From assembly GCA_008360955.1 (NCBI GenBank), contig LUCM01008256.1, positions 310,001 to 374,000 of the forward strand: 64,000 nt of DNA. The letters are read 5' to 3'. Every line of letters begins with the position of its first letter. Positions within the stretch are counted from its first letter, which is position 1. Shown one piece after another: positions 48,170 to 59,574 of this stretch. This DNA is from Fasciolopsis buskii. Lineage: Eukaryota; Platyhelminthes; Trematoda; Plagiorchiida; Fasciolidae. A program made the translations under genes and the position numbers. The notes below the pieces were generated by a model. That model saw nothing but the letters and a program-made list of their open reading frames with translations. It was not told where the DNA came from and ran no database searches.

Positions 48170-50425
48170 TTTTAACACGACTGAAACACAACCCAGCATC
48201 CCAGTCTTCATATTGGAAGAACCTGTTAGATCAATCCTGGTTTACCAGGACAGACATCGAGTTCTCGCCTCCGTTGTCGTTGGTACCAGTCGACAGAAAG
48301 CTTGCTCGAGGTTGTCGCTATCAACAGCCTCAGGGTTAGGTAAGATACGTGTGGACACCCCTTGTGGTCGATAAGACCTCTGAACACTGGCTGTGCCTCA
48401 CCAACGCATTCCAGAAACAACCTGAATGTTTGAGGTGCGGGGTGTTAGCTGAGTTTTTCCTGACCAACCTGGACGCGTTTTTCACATGAATATTCCAATC
48501 CAACTTCTTTCCCACCACGGAGTTTCGAGGTAAAGGCCTGGGGCAAAGTCACATCATGCTCCAATCGAGTCTGGGCCGTCAACTCAGTTGGCTCGGGAAC
48601 ATGCATTACCTAACCTCAGCGCAGACAGTTGGAACTGTCTCAGAACTATTCATCACCTCCGTCTGCTCGGAAGCTCTGAAACTAGGCGCAACCGCACCAC
48701 GTTGCCATTGACAACAGCTTCGCCAGCTAAGTTGTTCAGCAGGTTGAGCAAAGGACCGGCGATGTGATACGGCAGACACTGACCTTGTCGTTGAAACGGC
48801 GGCAAGTGATGCCAACTGTCCAGAAGAGTCGGACTCATTCGGACTGGCGCTGGTACCCATGGTCGATTGGCTTCTGAGGACAGACCATCTACGTTTTTGT
48901 CTTATTCCCCCGTTATCGACAAAAATCAACGATAGCCCAGTGTCTGAACAGATCACATAACGAGCCTTCCGCCACCAAACAAGAGGATAGCGTGAGCTGA
49001 GAAGCTGCAATGAATACACAAGTATCCGTGGCGCGAAATTTCCTTAAACACACACCACATAGCTTTGAGTTTGGCAAAAATGCCAGAATCCTAGGAGCAT
49101 TTTTGAGAGACGAACAAGCTGAGCGAGCTCAACCGTCACAGCATGTTCAGATCGGTGTGCTGTCGGCCGGTGTTTGCAGCTTCCAACATTGCGTGTTCTT
49201 TTGCTTCTGAAAGGTAAAGTATCAGAATCATTATCAAAGACAACAGACATGTTTTGCATTCACATCTAAAACCTGCCCATTGATTCAGCTCTAGATATAC
49301 TGTCGCCAAGCGACAAATCCATCCACACTACTAGAACTAACAATCTGTTCTGACAACAGGTTCTACAGCGGAATCATCCTGTTGGTAAAGAACCTAGTAC
49401 TTATTTGAAGCCCAGTTTCTCTACTACAGTCGGTAAGAATTACGTCGCAGATATCTTATTGGTTTTTTAGTGAACATATAGACTTATTTCACATAGTAAA
49501 TACGATAGTTGTATATAATGATTTAATTTGCAATTAGTGGAGATGTGGGCGATATCAAAGGGGTCAGCTTTCACATCATCCAAAAGAAAAAGATAACAGA
49601 AACACGGAGAATTGTTATACGTACTCCTACTGTAGTAGTGTCTCTTTGCGTACACATGGTAAAATTTTGTTGTATATCTATGGTCTAGGCAGAGGCTGAA
49701 AGATTACATCACACCTTCTTTAGAATGCAATGATGACAATCAAACCATATACGCATCCTGACTGAACACCAACTAGCAACCCTGCTAGCACAATCTGTGC
49801 ACTTCGCTGTATAGAATGTGAATAAGGGCCAACTTCTTGCTTATGTTCTGCAGCAAACATGTGATTACTCCACAAAATTGTCGCCCATCAATGAGAACGC
49901 AGTGCGTAGTTGCTACCTTTGGTGAACGCAGGAACTGTCATTGGGTATGTGGCTGATTCTGTGTTCGCAGTACGTAAGCGCACCAAAATGATGTACATGC
50001 CTCATCAGAATCGCCAATGACGTGAATCGAGCCAAAGGGGGTTTTATGCCATATCTGGAGCGGCCTGGTAATGGTGTACGGACACGTGATAGCTGTCATT
50101 GGGGCAAATAAAAACAGTTTCATAAATTTATGAGCATAGATATATCTATGCTCAGTTGATTACTGATTAGAGTCAGTGGACGAATTCAGCTTAAGCAGCC
50201 ATGAATTCATCGCTGCGGGATAACGGGAATGTGTCATAGTAGGATTCATTTACTACACCACACATAATTCTCACTATAATTGATATTTACAACAACATAC
50301 AACAACACGCATCCCAATGTTCGCCGTGAGATATGGAGGTATACCGAATCCATGCTTGATTACGTAACAATCAACTTAATGTTTATTGATTTACTTTCAT
50401 CTGCATCTATATATTGTAAGCACGG
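48170..50425. other. unrecognised sequence
   Basis: No gene is supported. A minus frame at 49019-48606 (137 codons, Ser/Ala/Arg-rich) has no recognisable motif. Confidence 0.45.
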
Positions 50426-50429
50426 CAGT

Positions 50430-50702
50430 AAGCAGCACGAGTACGGCTCGGGTCACACTCGTGCTGCTTGAGGAGTGGAGTGACTCTCCACGGTAGAAGC
50501 GATCTTTCTGCCTCCGCTGCGCAAACGGCAAATTCTGCCTGGTGAGCATCCTCTACAGGCATTCACCGTAGGCACGTGCCTACTGTGAATGTTGCGTTGC
50601 AGGCATAGTAAGAATGGCGCGGCCAATAGGGCATATCCCTGGCTCAGTGGTGGAAGAAAATCCGAAAGCAGCCGCAGCTCACGTCCCGTTGCGCAACGGG
50701 AC
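50430..50702. repeat. cluster of inverted repeats and palindromes
   Basis: Four hairpin-forming units follow one another. (1) 13-base perfect arms at 50430-50442 and 50457-50469, with a 14-base loop. (2) A short hairpin, GTGGAG...CTCCAC, at about 50474-50490. (3) A 32-base palindrome at 50560-50591 with one mismatch, centred on GCACGTGC. (4) A perfect 20-base palindrome at 50683-50702 (GTCCCGTTGCGCAACGGGAC). The block is more GC-rich than its AT-rich surroundings and lies under a minus frame without stops (50770-50453). Confidence 0.8.
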
Positions 50703-51189
50703 ACCATAAAGTGTGAACGAACCTCCGTCCGGTCGACGTCCGAAACATGATCCTGCATGGTAGCAAGCATCGGTGGAGCACTTTATCCAATTGAACAACC
50801 GTCTCACAATTCATTGCTCGCTACGTTTAGTGATTTGTCGAGGGCTTATACTCCAATGACGAGGAATATCCCGGAATTCGGGTACTTCTTTAGCTAATCC
50901 AGAATAATTTCTGCGTACCCTTGGCTAAAAACGAAGAAAACAAAGTCAAATCGGGCAGTAAATGCCGCCACCCCATACTCTGTCAGAAAAGACTGGAAAT
51001 TAATAAGCAGAGGTGGTTTTAAAAAAGCAATGTTCGACCAATGAACAGCAACAGCAAACAAGCAGTTCTGGAGTAGCGCAGTTCCTATATCCAAAAAGGA
51101 TAAATCCCAAGCGAAATGATTCAAATGGACCCCGGGTATTTACCGGACTACTTATTAAGAGACAGTAACGTTAAGTAGGAAAACCCGAA

Positions 51190-52500
51190 TCCGTGCAACG
51201 CTGCAGCGCAGTCCAGTTCAGTTCCAGTCAGATTACAGGACTATACGGTGAGATATCTGATCGTCCAGGTTCTTACACAGAGGTTGCTTCTTAGTTCCGT
51301 TCCAATTTTATTTAGATTGCAGGACTATATGGCGATATGCCCGATAGTCCAGGTTCCTGCACCGACATCTCCTTGGAACTGACGACGCTTCGACAACAGG
51401 AGGGCGGAAAACCCTCTTCATTTCCCACAAGGGAGGAAACAATTACTGGGATGCTTTCCTCTCGACCATCTCCTCAACCCCACAATTCACACACCATCCT
51501 CTCCAGACACAGCTAGCCATGCATTGCCTAGTCTTCCTTTGACTTCTCGCATTGACCCCAGCTCGACCGCTTCCTTTGGTAACGTGTTTCAGCCATTCAC
51601 CGTCTTGCGTACGATTTTCTCTTCAACCCGGTGGTCACTTGTTCTGACACAGTCGTTTGCCTGTCACCTCTAAGTGTGCCGTTCCCTTTTTTTTGGAATG
51701 AGGATGACAGTGGCCCCGTACCTCGGCCAGATCATTAATGATCTTGAATGTCAATATTAATTCACCTTTTTTCCCACGTCTTTCTAGGGAGTACAAGCTG
51801 GACCCCTTAGGCCTCTGCTCATATTCCGTTTGCCCCAAATGCCCAAACCACCGTGTAAAAACACTTTGAACCTGTTTCAGCACTTTGCTGTATCTTATCA
51901 AATATGTTCTCCATGCCTGGACACAGTATTTCAAGTGCGGTTAGACAAATGCCTTAAACAGCGTCAGAAGAACGTTAGGCCTCCTAGATCCTACAATCCT
52001 CTTAAGTTTGCAAAAGGCACACCAAGCATTCTTGACCGCCTTCTGACATTGCAGACCAGGCTTGAAGTCCGCACTTACTACTGTCCCGAGGTCCCTTACT
52101 TGCTGCGTTTGTTCCAACGCGACCTAATACCCAGAAGATCCATGTGGCGAGAGGGAGTTGTTTCCCATCCCACGAACCGCTGGTACTTCCTCAAGTTCAA
52201 CGGGAGATTCCATCTCACCCACCAATGATAAACTTCATCCTAATCACTTCGGAAACCTTGCTGTCTACTCTCCCTGATAGTTTGATGTCTTGAGCAAGCA
52301 TTAGACACGGATTTCTCAGTCAATTAACTATGTTTTTGACACACTTAAAGAAGCGCAGTGGACCAGAGGTAGACCCCTGAGGCACCTTTACCAATAATTC
52401 CAACGTTATGTAAACCTGCTCTTCAATACGTGTTGCTTCGGACATCAAAACTTCATCTAGATTTCAGGTAACTTTAAAAAGGCCGTCCGAAGAAGTGATT
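51190..52500 (-). mobile_element. LINE-C copy 1 (CR1/Jockey-like), RT C-terminus and 3' UTR
   Basis: Minus strand: LPLNLRKYQRFVG (about 52190), DLGTVVSADFKPGLQCQKAV (about 52090), FKAFV then HLKYCVQAWRTYL (51950-51890), VFTRWFGHL and ELILTFKIINDLAE (51770-51730). The 3' UTR follows down to about 51190 and matches the + copy at 58511-58935. Near its end, the UTR holds two diverged tandem units of about 84 bases. The RT catalytic core is not present in readable form. Confidence 0.75.
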
Positions 52501-52654
52501 CCGTATTTTCTTTTTCCTAGGCTATCCCCAGGCAGCTTGTCACTTGCGGCATCGTGAGACCGACCGTCTCAGCGCGATTCTCGTAGTACGGTTGCTTGCC
52601 CCGACCATTTTGACCACTTTTCTATGATACTTACTTGGCCCTGTGCGATTGCAA

Positions 52655-52780
52655 TACTGAAAACCCTGAAACGCGAACGATACAACGAAACTCGATCGGA
52701 AGCGGAAGCTAGTTGAGTGTATTTTGACTGCAACACACCAGCAACGCCCAAATGGCGACTGCCAAGTTCGGGGAAGGACT
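52655..52780 (+). repeat. dispersed repeat B, copy 3
   Basis: 'ctgaaaaccctgaaacgcga' and 'agttgagtgtatttt', followed by 'aaatggcgac', line up with 17300-17420 and with the foldback arms at 53.7/54.8 kb. Confidence 0.55.
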
Positions 52781-53686
52781 TCTATTGGAATGCTACTCAA
52801 ACAGACATAAAATTGTGAATGTCTTGGGTTTTCTATCGCTCGCTAATAAGAAGCATCCCAACCCACATTATATGGCCCGACCAGCATTGGGCAACGGCTA
52901 AAGTAATTTTAATCGAACTAATGCAAATTTTCGTGTCTCGGTCAACTAAGGGTAACCTAAAAACTTATGGCCAAGCTCTCCAGTCTTACAACGAAAAGCT
53001 CAAGTGAAAGATGGTTAAATGGGACTATTGTCAGCCATAGCAAATTCTGCGGCATCTTAGTGATTACATTTAAATGAGAAGCCCGCTCACTTATCAAGCG
53101 AGCATGATACTGCAGACTACCAGAGGCAATTCCTAAAATGGGATCAGCTGGATCTCAGGAACTTCGACAGACAGCCCGCCCCTCTGTCCGTTGCTAAGCC
53201 GGGGACGGGGCATATGCATTGGTGAGATGGCACAAAAAACGGAAAGCAACAATGTCGCGGCCGACTTATTGGCTTCCTACTGCTTTTCGGTAGTCGCTCC
53301 TCCAATTCCAGAGGTGTCGAGAAGTAAAGGCGTGCTAGCAAAATGGGCCGGTGTCTCATCGCGGAGAGTTGAATTAATTAGCGGGTTGACAGTCCAGTTG
53401 CGGCGCAAGCAACGAGCAAAAACCTTAAGGAAATCGCCGGGCCTCGGTATGATCTCGCCCATCATGTTGCAACAGTGCGCATGCCGACCGGATCACTCGA
53501 TATCTGGGTTATTTAACCGTTCCATGAGACCTATCGGGTCGTGGAGGAATGGAAAATCTATATGGCTTCTCCATTTTTCATATCCTCAATATCGTCTAAA
53601 ATTCGAAGCTAACCTGCAATAACGCTGAAACCGACAGTTTCAAAAGTGACGGAAACCCGGCCATTTGTGCGTTAATCTTAACCGCC

Positions 53687-54853
53687 TCTCGACGAGTGCA
53701 TCACTGATAACACGGACAAATGATCAGTATAAGAAAAGACAGTCGGAATCGGCGCAAGTTGAGTATATTTTTACAGGAGCCTGCAAACGGGGGCGTGCAT
53801 GAGCAACGCACAATTGACGATCGCGCTGAGTGATCAATTTTAGGTGAAACAGGCGATTCGGAGCAATAAAGACATAGTCCGCTACACACTGCATTAAGCC
53901 CCTTCAAGCGTGCCATGCTCAGGATGAGATGATAAAGTACAGTGGTGACGATGACTATAGGATGGAGACTATAGCTTTCACGGACGGCAAAGGAGATGAA
54001 CAGTGAAAGTTGCGTATTCAGTCAAAACTGTCGTAGATTCGTTCCCTAAGGCGAGTTCTGGTATTGGATCGTTCTCTTGCCGCAACGAATTCCATGCTTA
54101 GTCGAATGATTTCGGTGGTGTTTTCATTGGCCCACAGCGGCCCCGCTCAACTAGTAACTGGTTTATTCTTCTTTTGAGTGCGTCTTTACTTCATGCCTGC
54201 ACCAAGGTCTCCGGCAACGAGCTCCTCCACCGATGTGGCTTGACGAGGATAGCCTGTGGCCTGGCCCTCAGACTTGGTTGCTTTCTCTCAGGCTTCAGTT
54301 AGCGAATACGGAACGCAAAGTAGCAGGTATCCTGAATAGGTATCTCTTAGAATGTCATTGTACCAATAAGGTAATTTTAGAGGCGTGATGTTCATCCTTG
54401 ACCGCCTGCACTTCATGACATACAGGTTCAAAGCTTGGAGACTTTCGTGAAAGCACCGATTCTGGCGCCACTTACTCATATTGTTACCCTCCGTTGAATC
54501 CTCCGAATTGTATTTTTGTGCCTCCTCGAGACTGGCCAGAAAGGCTTAATGTTTGTCTCCAGGTAGAACCTGATTAGGACTGGGAGTAGCTCCGGGAATG
54601 TACCAATTTTGAACCATTCGAAGCCCTTCTCCGGTGCTGTTCTAGGAGCGAGCTCCTGTAGCTGAAAACGGGTTTATTCTTCCGGATCGCCTGTTTAAAC
54701 GAATGTTGACCGCCCAGCGCGGTCGCCAATTGTTCGTCGCTCACACACACCCTCGCATGCTCTTGTAAAAATATACTCAACTTGGGCCGATTCCGACTGT
54801 CTTTTCCTTGTACTGCTCATTTGTCCGTGTTACCAGTAATGCACTCGTCGAGG
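53687..54853. repeat. foldback structure made of two inverted repeat B copies
   Basis: The left arm 53687-53896 (+) and right arm 54643-54853 (-) are inverted copies of about 210 bases. Shared blocks run from 'ctcgacgagtgcat' through 'aacacggacaaatga', 'gacagtcggaatcggc', 'agttgagtatatttttac' and 'acaggcgat.cgga'. The spacer is about 745 bases and holds no recognised gene. The outermost shared block is at the outer edge of both arms. Confidence 0.75.
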
Positions 54854-54994
54854 ACTGAGTAAGTGTGGCACAGGGGTGGTTAAAATGGTTGGAGCAAGCC
54901 AATGGAATGCAAGTGCCACGCTAGGAGATTCGGTCTCTCAATTGCAACCGCATTATGATGGAGACATTTGTACGGTGTTCAGTTTATGTCGTGA

Positions 54995-55145
54995 CCACTG
55001 CAAAGCTAGCAGTGGTTAGTGACTTATTATGAAGCATTTTGCGAACGGCATTCCGTAATAAACGCTGGTTTTATGCAAGTGTCCCACGTTCGAGTAGCAA
55101 TGCATTCAGACAGTTTTTCCCATTTTCCGTAATTTCCAGACTTTG
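54995..55145 (+). repeat. dispersed repeat D, copy 2
   Basis: It matches 24350-24500 (see there). It lies about 140 bases after the foldback structure. Confidence 0.55.
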
Positions 55146-55149
55146 TTCC

Positions 55150-57110
55150 TTTAAAATCTCTTTCCAAAAGATGAGATAAAATAAGTGCACTGAAGAATTT
55201 AGTCCGCATATGATCTATAAACTTCCCAGCAGAACTCAGGTCACCCAAAACTGATGTTTCTAGGCCCGCTATTCCTGAAACTGAGCAAATCGTTTGGGTA
55301 TGGAAGATGCGCGCACCCCGGCGAGATAGCCGTGTTTGGCCGGCGTTCAAATCGTTGGAAGCAACTCATCCACCCGCGATAACTGATAACTTCTAGCTGT
55401 TCACCCTGCGATAACTAATAACGGTTGGTGTTGAATGTCAGCTCTCATTAGTTTGCAACGTGATGAAAAGTGATGAATCAGAAGGAGCGAAGCTAGGAGT
55501 TATTCTGTTAGGTTATTTTGTTCAGAAAAAACGTCTATTAAGCATGCCAAACCCGTAAAATGTAGTGGCTGTAATGGTGAAAGTGACCTTTTATGTTTTG
55601 TTTTTGTTGATGGCTGCGACATTGAAAATACTGAGAAATATCTGTTTGCCCGATGATTGCAAAAAGATATCTACCTATGTATAGTTATATATATGTACCA
55701 CGGTGATGCAAGGTTTATATACATTTTTGCTTCATAATCGTTAGATAAATTTAGGTTGACAAGTTCATGCGTATAGCTATTTCATATATCTATTTATAGT
55801 GTGAAATATATGAATGTAAACGTAGATGTGTATCTGTCTACACATATATATAAACAAATACATGTACGTCTATATGTATATAACTCAGTGTGCGCCTTAA
55901 AAGGATTAGTATAAGTAAAATTATCTGGTACGTTCTTTAGACATGTTGATGCCCAAACGTAATATATACACTTATATGTAGATTAGACAAATAAGTACAT
56001 GAATTTACGTCTATATTTATATACATTAATGTATGTTTCTACTATATGTGTATATCATGTACGTTATTGCATCAGCATATACAAATTACGTAATAAACAA
56101 ATGTCCATGTACATTTGTTCCCTGTGTGGGAAGACTATACATGCATATATCGGTATAGCGATTTATGTATACCTATATAATGATTTCCCGCATAATTGGA
56201 CACAATTTTCTTGTTCTTCGCCTAATCTGAAAACATATGCATATATCTCTTAACCCCTTAATCATATGATATATGTGTATATTGCAGTTTGCCCCGTAAG
56301 GGAGTTATACTAACCCTAAAAGCCCGACGGAACAACATGCGACCCCTCCGGCAACCCTGGGACAGGTCTGTCGCCATGTCTTTAGTCAAGTATATATGAC
56401 AAACGACACATATGAGCATGTTAGCATCAGCATGCACTTCTTACATTTGCATGCGTACGGTTGACTAGATCCACCACTGCTAAACAAATGAGCGCCGAAA
56501 CCTCCAGCTTTGTCAAGCACGTGAAAGAAGTCTCAGTTACAAACAAACTAATGCACACAATAAGGCCATGACGGAAATAACTGATTTTGGAAAGTGGTGC
56601 TGGTAACCAGATAGGCTTGGCCCCAAAAGGGACCATGGTGGCGTCACGTCAATCCCGTAAATCCCGCGGTCCTTGATCGTCGCACCTCCGTCGTTTTCCG
56701 TGCGCCTCCGGGGTCCTCTTCATCCTATTCGTCCCTCCTACATCTTCTTGGGCTCTTCAGGTCGACCTGCAATGAAAATGGTGAATATTATTATTAATGT
56801 TATTTGCTTTTTGCTGATGGGCAATTCATAAATGTTCAAACCCCTTGGCCCAATTAGTTGGTGCAATGTGAGTGAATCGAACGCTGGCATACGTCGCATT
56901 GCACCCATTCGGTTGTTTCATCCGAATCCACCACGGACTGCTTCAGCCTCAAGACTCTACTTAGCCCCGTATAACCCTTCAGTGCGCCGCATTACTCGCG
57001 AGAAAACATTAAAAAGGATGGATCTCACGAAGAGACTACGCTTCAAATGCCTATTTTCTACTTCAAACATATTGGCTGGTCGTAAAAATTCCAAAATTTA
57101 GTGTCCATTT
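55150..57110. other. unrecognised sequence including an AT-rich tract
   Basis: No gene is supported. 55665-56290 is AT-rich with many ATATAC, TATGTA and TACATA words. The rest shows no recognisable coding or repeat structure. Confidence 0.5.
55665..56290. repeat. AT-rich low-complexity tract
   Basis: Degenerate alternating purine-pyrimidine words (ATATGTA, TATATAC) without a fixed period. The 84-codon + frame at 55999-56253 is a by-product of this composition. Confidence 0.8.
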
Positions 57111-57119
57111 AACACTATT

Positions 57120-57950
57120 GCGCTCACATCGCCTCATAAGGCAGCTACGCACGTTGAACGTACGTCAGTGTCGACGGACAACGAACGCCTATTGCTGCCC
57201 TAAACTTGTCGAAATCTACCTTGGTGGACGCAAACACTAAATTCCGCCTCCATTGCTGAATACGCTTGCCGTCGCTTTCCACACTTACTGGAAGGCTACG
57301 CAATAGCGACGCATGTCCGTGAGGACAAGAGACCGACGAAAATTACCCAGCTTCAGGGTATGCAGCTTGAAAGGCGTTTAAATGCTCCAAGCTGCGGTCA
57401 AAGATTATCATTCTACCCTTACCCGTCGCTGGCAACATATCGGTCATGGCAACAGTTACCCTGCGGTAGCTCGCTCCGCTTTCATTAGGAAGCAGTACAT
57501 AAAACAATGACCGACCTGACCCACTATCGTCTAACACCGTGGCATGCAAAGTGCGTACCAATCACAGTTAAGCTGGCGTGTCGCATCTGCTAAAATGACT
57601 TCGCAGTATAGCTCGGCTAAATGCAGAACATTATCCGGCACGACAAATGCAATCCTAACAACACATTCCCGTTTGAGTAACTTAAGACTAACTAGTCCGC
57701 GCAATAAATCTTTGGCGTCGTTCCGGTCATCCGCTAACCGAAATTTGCGCCAAAGACGGCTGAACTTCTCCCGCGCATATCTGCATGCCGCCTTAGCATT
57801 CTCAAAAATTTCCATCACGCTGAATGCGTGCGCATCCTGCCCTGCGGTAAGCTTACGATTGCACGCGTAATAACGATCATGAGACCGATGGAAGGAATGG
57901 GTGTTAGAGACAACATACCGCAAAATGGAATTGCCTGCTAACTGCACGCA
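57120..57950 (-). mobile_element. Mutator-like (MULE) transposase remnant
   Basis: Minus strand in three pieces: 57947-57531 (RIAFVVPDNV, then VILADATRQLNCDWYALCM), 57561-57343 (TLHATVLDDSGSGRSLFYVL, then RMIIFDRSLEHLNAFQAAYP) and 57260-57120 (VFASTKVDFDKFRAA, CPSTLTYVQRA). The two aspartate blocks, 'D-A-T..' near 57587 and 'F-D-R-S-L..LNAF' near 57399, correspond to the first two acidic positions of the MULE/FAR1-type DDE core. A frame break separates them and in-frame stops follow. No SWIM zinc finger or terminal repeats were seen. Assignment to a named MULE group is not possible by eye. Confidence 0.65.
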
Positions 57951-58499
57951 ACATGGTGAATGCTGGGTGATTGATGTTTTGAAATCCGCAAATAAATTTT
58001 ACTTGAAAAGATAACAGACTTACCGACGACTGCTTTGCTATCTGCGACGCTTGTGGACGCGGCAATACCTGATGAGATGGCAAGGAAAAGAAGAAGGAAG
58101 AGATCGCGGATGCTCTCGGAGCCAAGTTTTGGAGTTGACACTGTGAAATTCATAAATAAATGTAAGCGCCCTATGCCGAAAACCCTAAAATCGCCTTCAA
58201 AATCGGATAAACTAGCATAAAATGGAACAAACGAAGCGGGCAAACACTTCTGCATAATCTATATAGGCAGCAGTGGCGTCCGCACGATCAGCCACGGCAT
58301 CTATGAGAGCGCAACTGACGTGGTTTTCGGTTTAACACGTATTTATACCCAAAATCGTCTGTCTTAACAATAATCAGGTCGAGGAGATTAGCGTTTTGAT
58401 AATTTCCGAAAATTGCACAATGACATGCTTATTAGATTTTCCTAAAAATTCCTTTTTACTTCACAGGACCCATTTTCATAGTGGAAGTTTCGTCACTAC

Positions 58500-58935
58500 C
58501 AATCGTTTGCTATACAGGTAACAAATGACTGGAACCAGCTACTGGAGGAAGCGGTCGAGCTGGGGTCAATGCGAGAAGTCAAAGGAAGACTAGGCAATGC
58601 ATGGCTAGCTGTGTCTGGAGAGGATGGTGTGTGAATTGTGGGGTTGAGGAGATGGTCGAGAGGAAAGCATCCCAGTAATTGTTTCCTCCCTTGTGGGAAA
58701 TGAAGAGGGTTTTCCGCCCTCCTGTTGTCGAAGCGTCGTCAGTTCCAAGGAGATGTCGGTGCAGGAACCTGGACTATCGGGCATATCGCCATATAGTCCT
58801 GCAATCTAAATAAAATTGGAACGGAACTAAGAAGCAACCTCTGTGTAAGAACCTGGACGATCAGATATCTCACCGTATAGTCCTGTAATCTAACTGGAAT
58901 TGGAATTGAGCTGAACCACGAAGGGGACACGCTAC
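58500..58935 (+). mobile_element. LINE-C copy 2, 5'-truncated 3' end
   Basis: It starts inside the C-terminal motif (VTNDWNQLLEEAVELGS; the family has V.N.WN.LPEEVV) and continues through the same 3' UTR as the inverted copy at 51.2-51.6 kb. Two tandem units, each beginning GAACCTGGAC(T/G)ATC at 58765 and 58849, end the element near 58930. The 5' truncation close to 58500 is typical of LINE insertion. Confidence 0.8.
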
Positions 58936-58939
58936 TGTC

Positions 58940-59574
58940 TCTCTTACACCGCAGCGTGTTGGCCGTAAGCTGCCGCCTTGTTTCCATTATGTAACTGTTG
59001 GCACTGCCTATTTAGCCCAGTGGTTCCCAACTTAATGGGGTTTCCTTACTTTTGCAAACTGTTTGCCAATCAAGAAGCACTTTTGGAGGTCGCTGTTTTG
59101 GCGCATTGCACTTTTTGCCTTTCCCACCCACTGGTCTCCCAATGGGAACATCACATGGTTTGCTGTTTTTGATACTGTGAAACCCAATGTTCGCAGGAAT
59201 ATACTGCCTGAACTCAAGTAAACAATTTTCGGCCTAATTTTCTCGGAGGAGTTTACTACTGTTCTTCACTTTTCTTGAGTGTAGGCTGTGAGACAGTCCC
59301 GCCTGAGCTTCATCATAGCTTCTCGAAGTCAGCTTTAGGTCGGGGTAAAAAAATGCCACTCCGCTAAGCAGGGTTGTCCGTGCACTTATTGGGAGAGCAC
59401 CTAAGGCTGTGCGGTGTTTTGCTTTGGAAGCTGTCTAGTATGTAGCCTGGAAACTGCAACATAGTATACATTAAGTGTTGAGGCTATTTGTTGGACTGAT
59501 TTGGTTTGTTGTTGTTCATTCCAGGTCAGCTGAGCTACCTCTTCGAGCATCGTTGCTCCGGTGCATACTACCTC
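58940..59574 (+). other. 5' flank of NSA2
   Basis: No coding exon is visible. At 59025 the sequence CAGTGGTTCCCAAC resembles the terminal repeat of hAT elements, but no matching inverted end was found. I see no clear core promoter motif. The acceptor-like 'tcattccag' ending at 59524 could mark the 5' UTR exon that carries the ATG at 59575. Confidence 0.45.

Noticed and set aside
48606..49019. 137-codon minus frame, considered as Gypsy gag or pol sequence
   Set aside because: No zinc knuckle, protease or RT motif can be seen.
50453..50770. 105-codon minus frame over the palindrome cluster
   Set aside because: The open frame is probably a by-product of GC-rich inverted repeats. It has no recognised motif and no splice context.
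53191..53622. 143-codon + frame containing LRRKQRAKTLRK, considered as an ARGLU1 exon
   Set aside because: The context residues do not fit the family and the frame lacks a matching acceptor in phase 0.
58035..58220. 61-codon + frame with a basic cluster (RKRRRKRS), considered as the missing ARGLU1 C-terminus
   Set aside because: It lacks the Glu/Gln-rich helix and the expected tail, and lies next to the MULE remnant.
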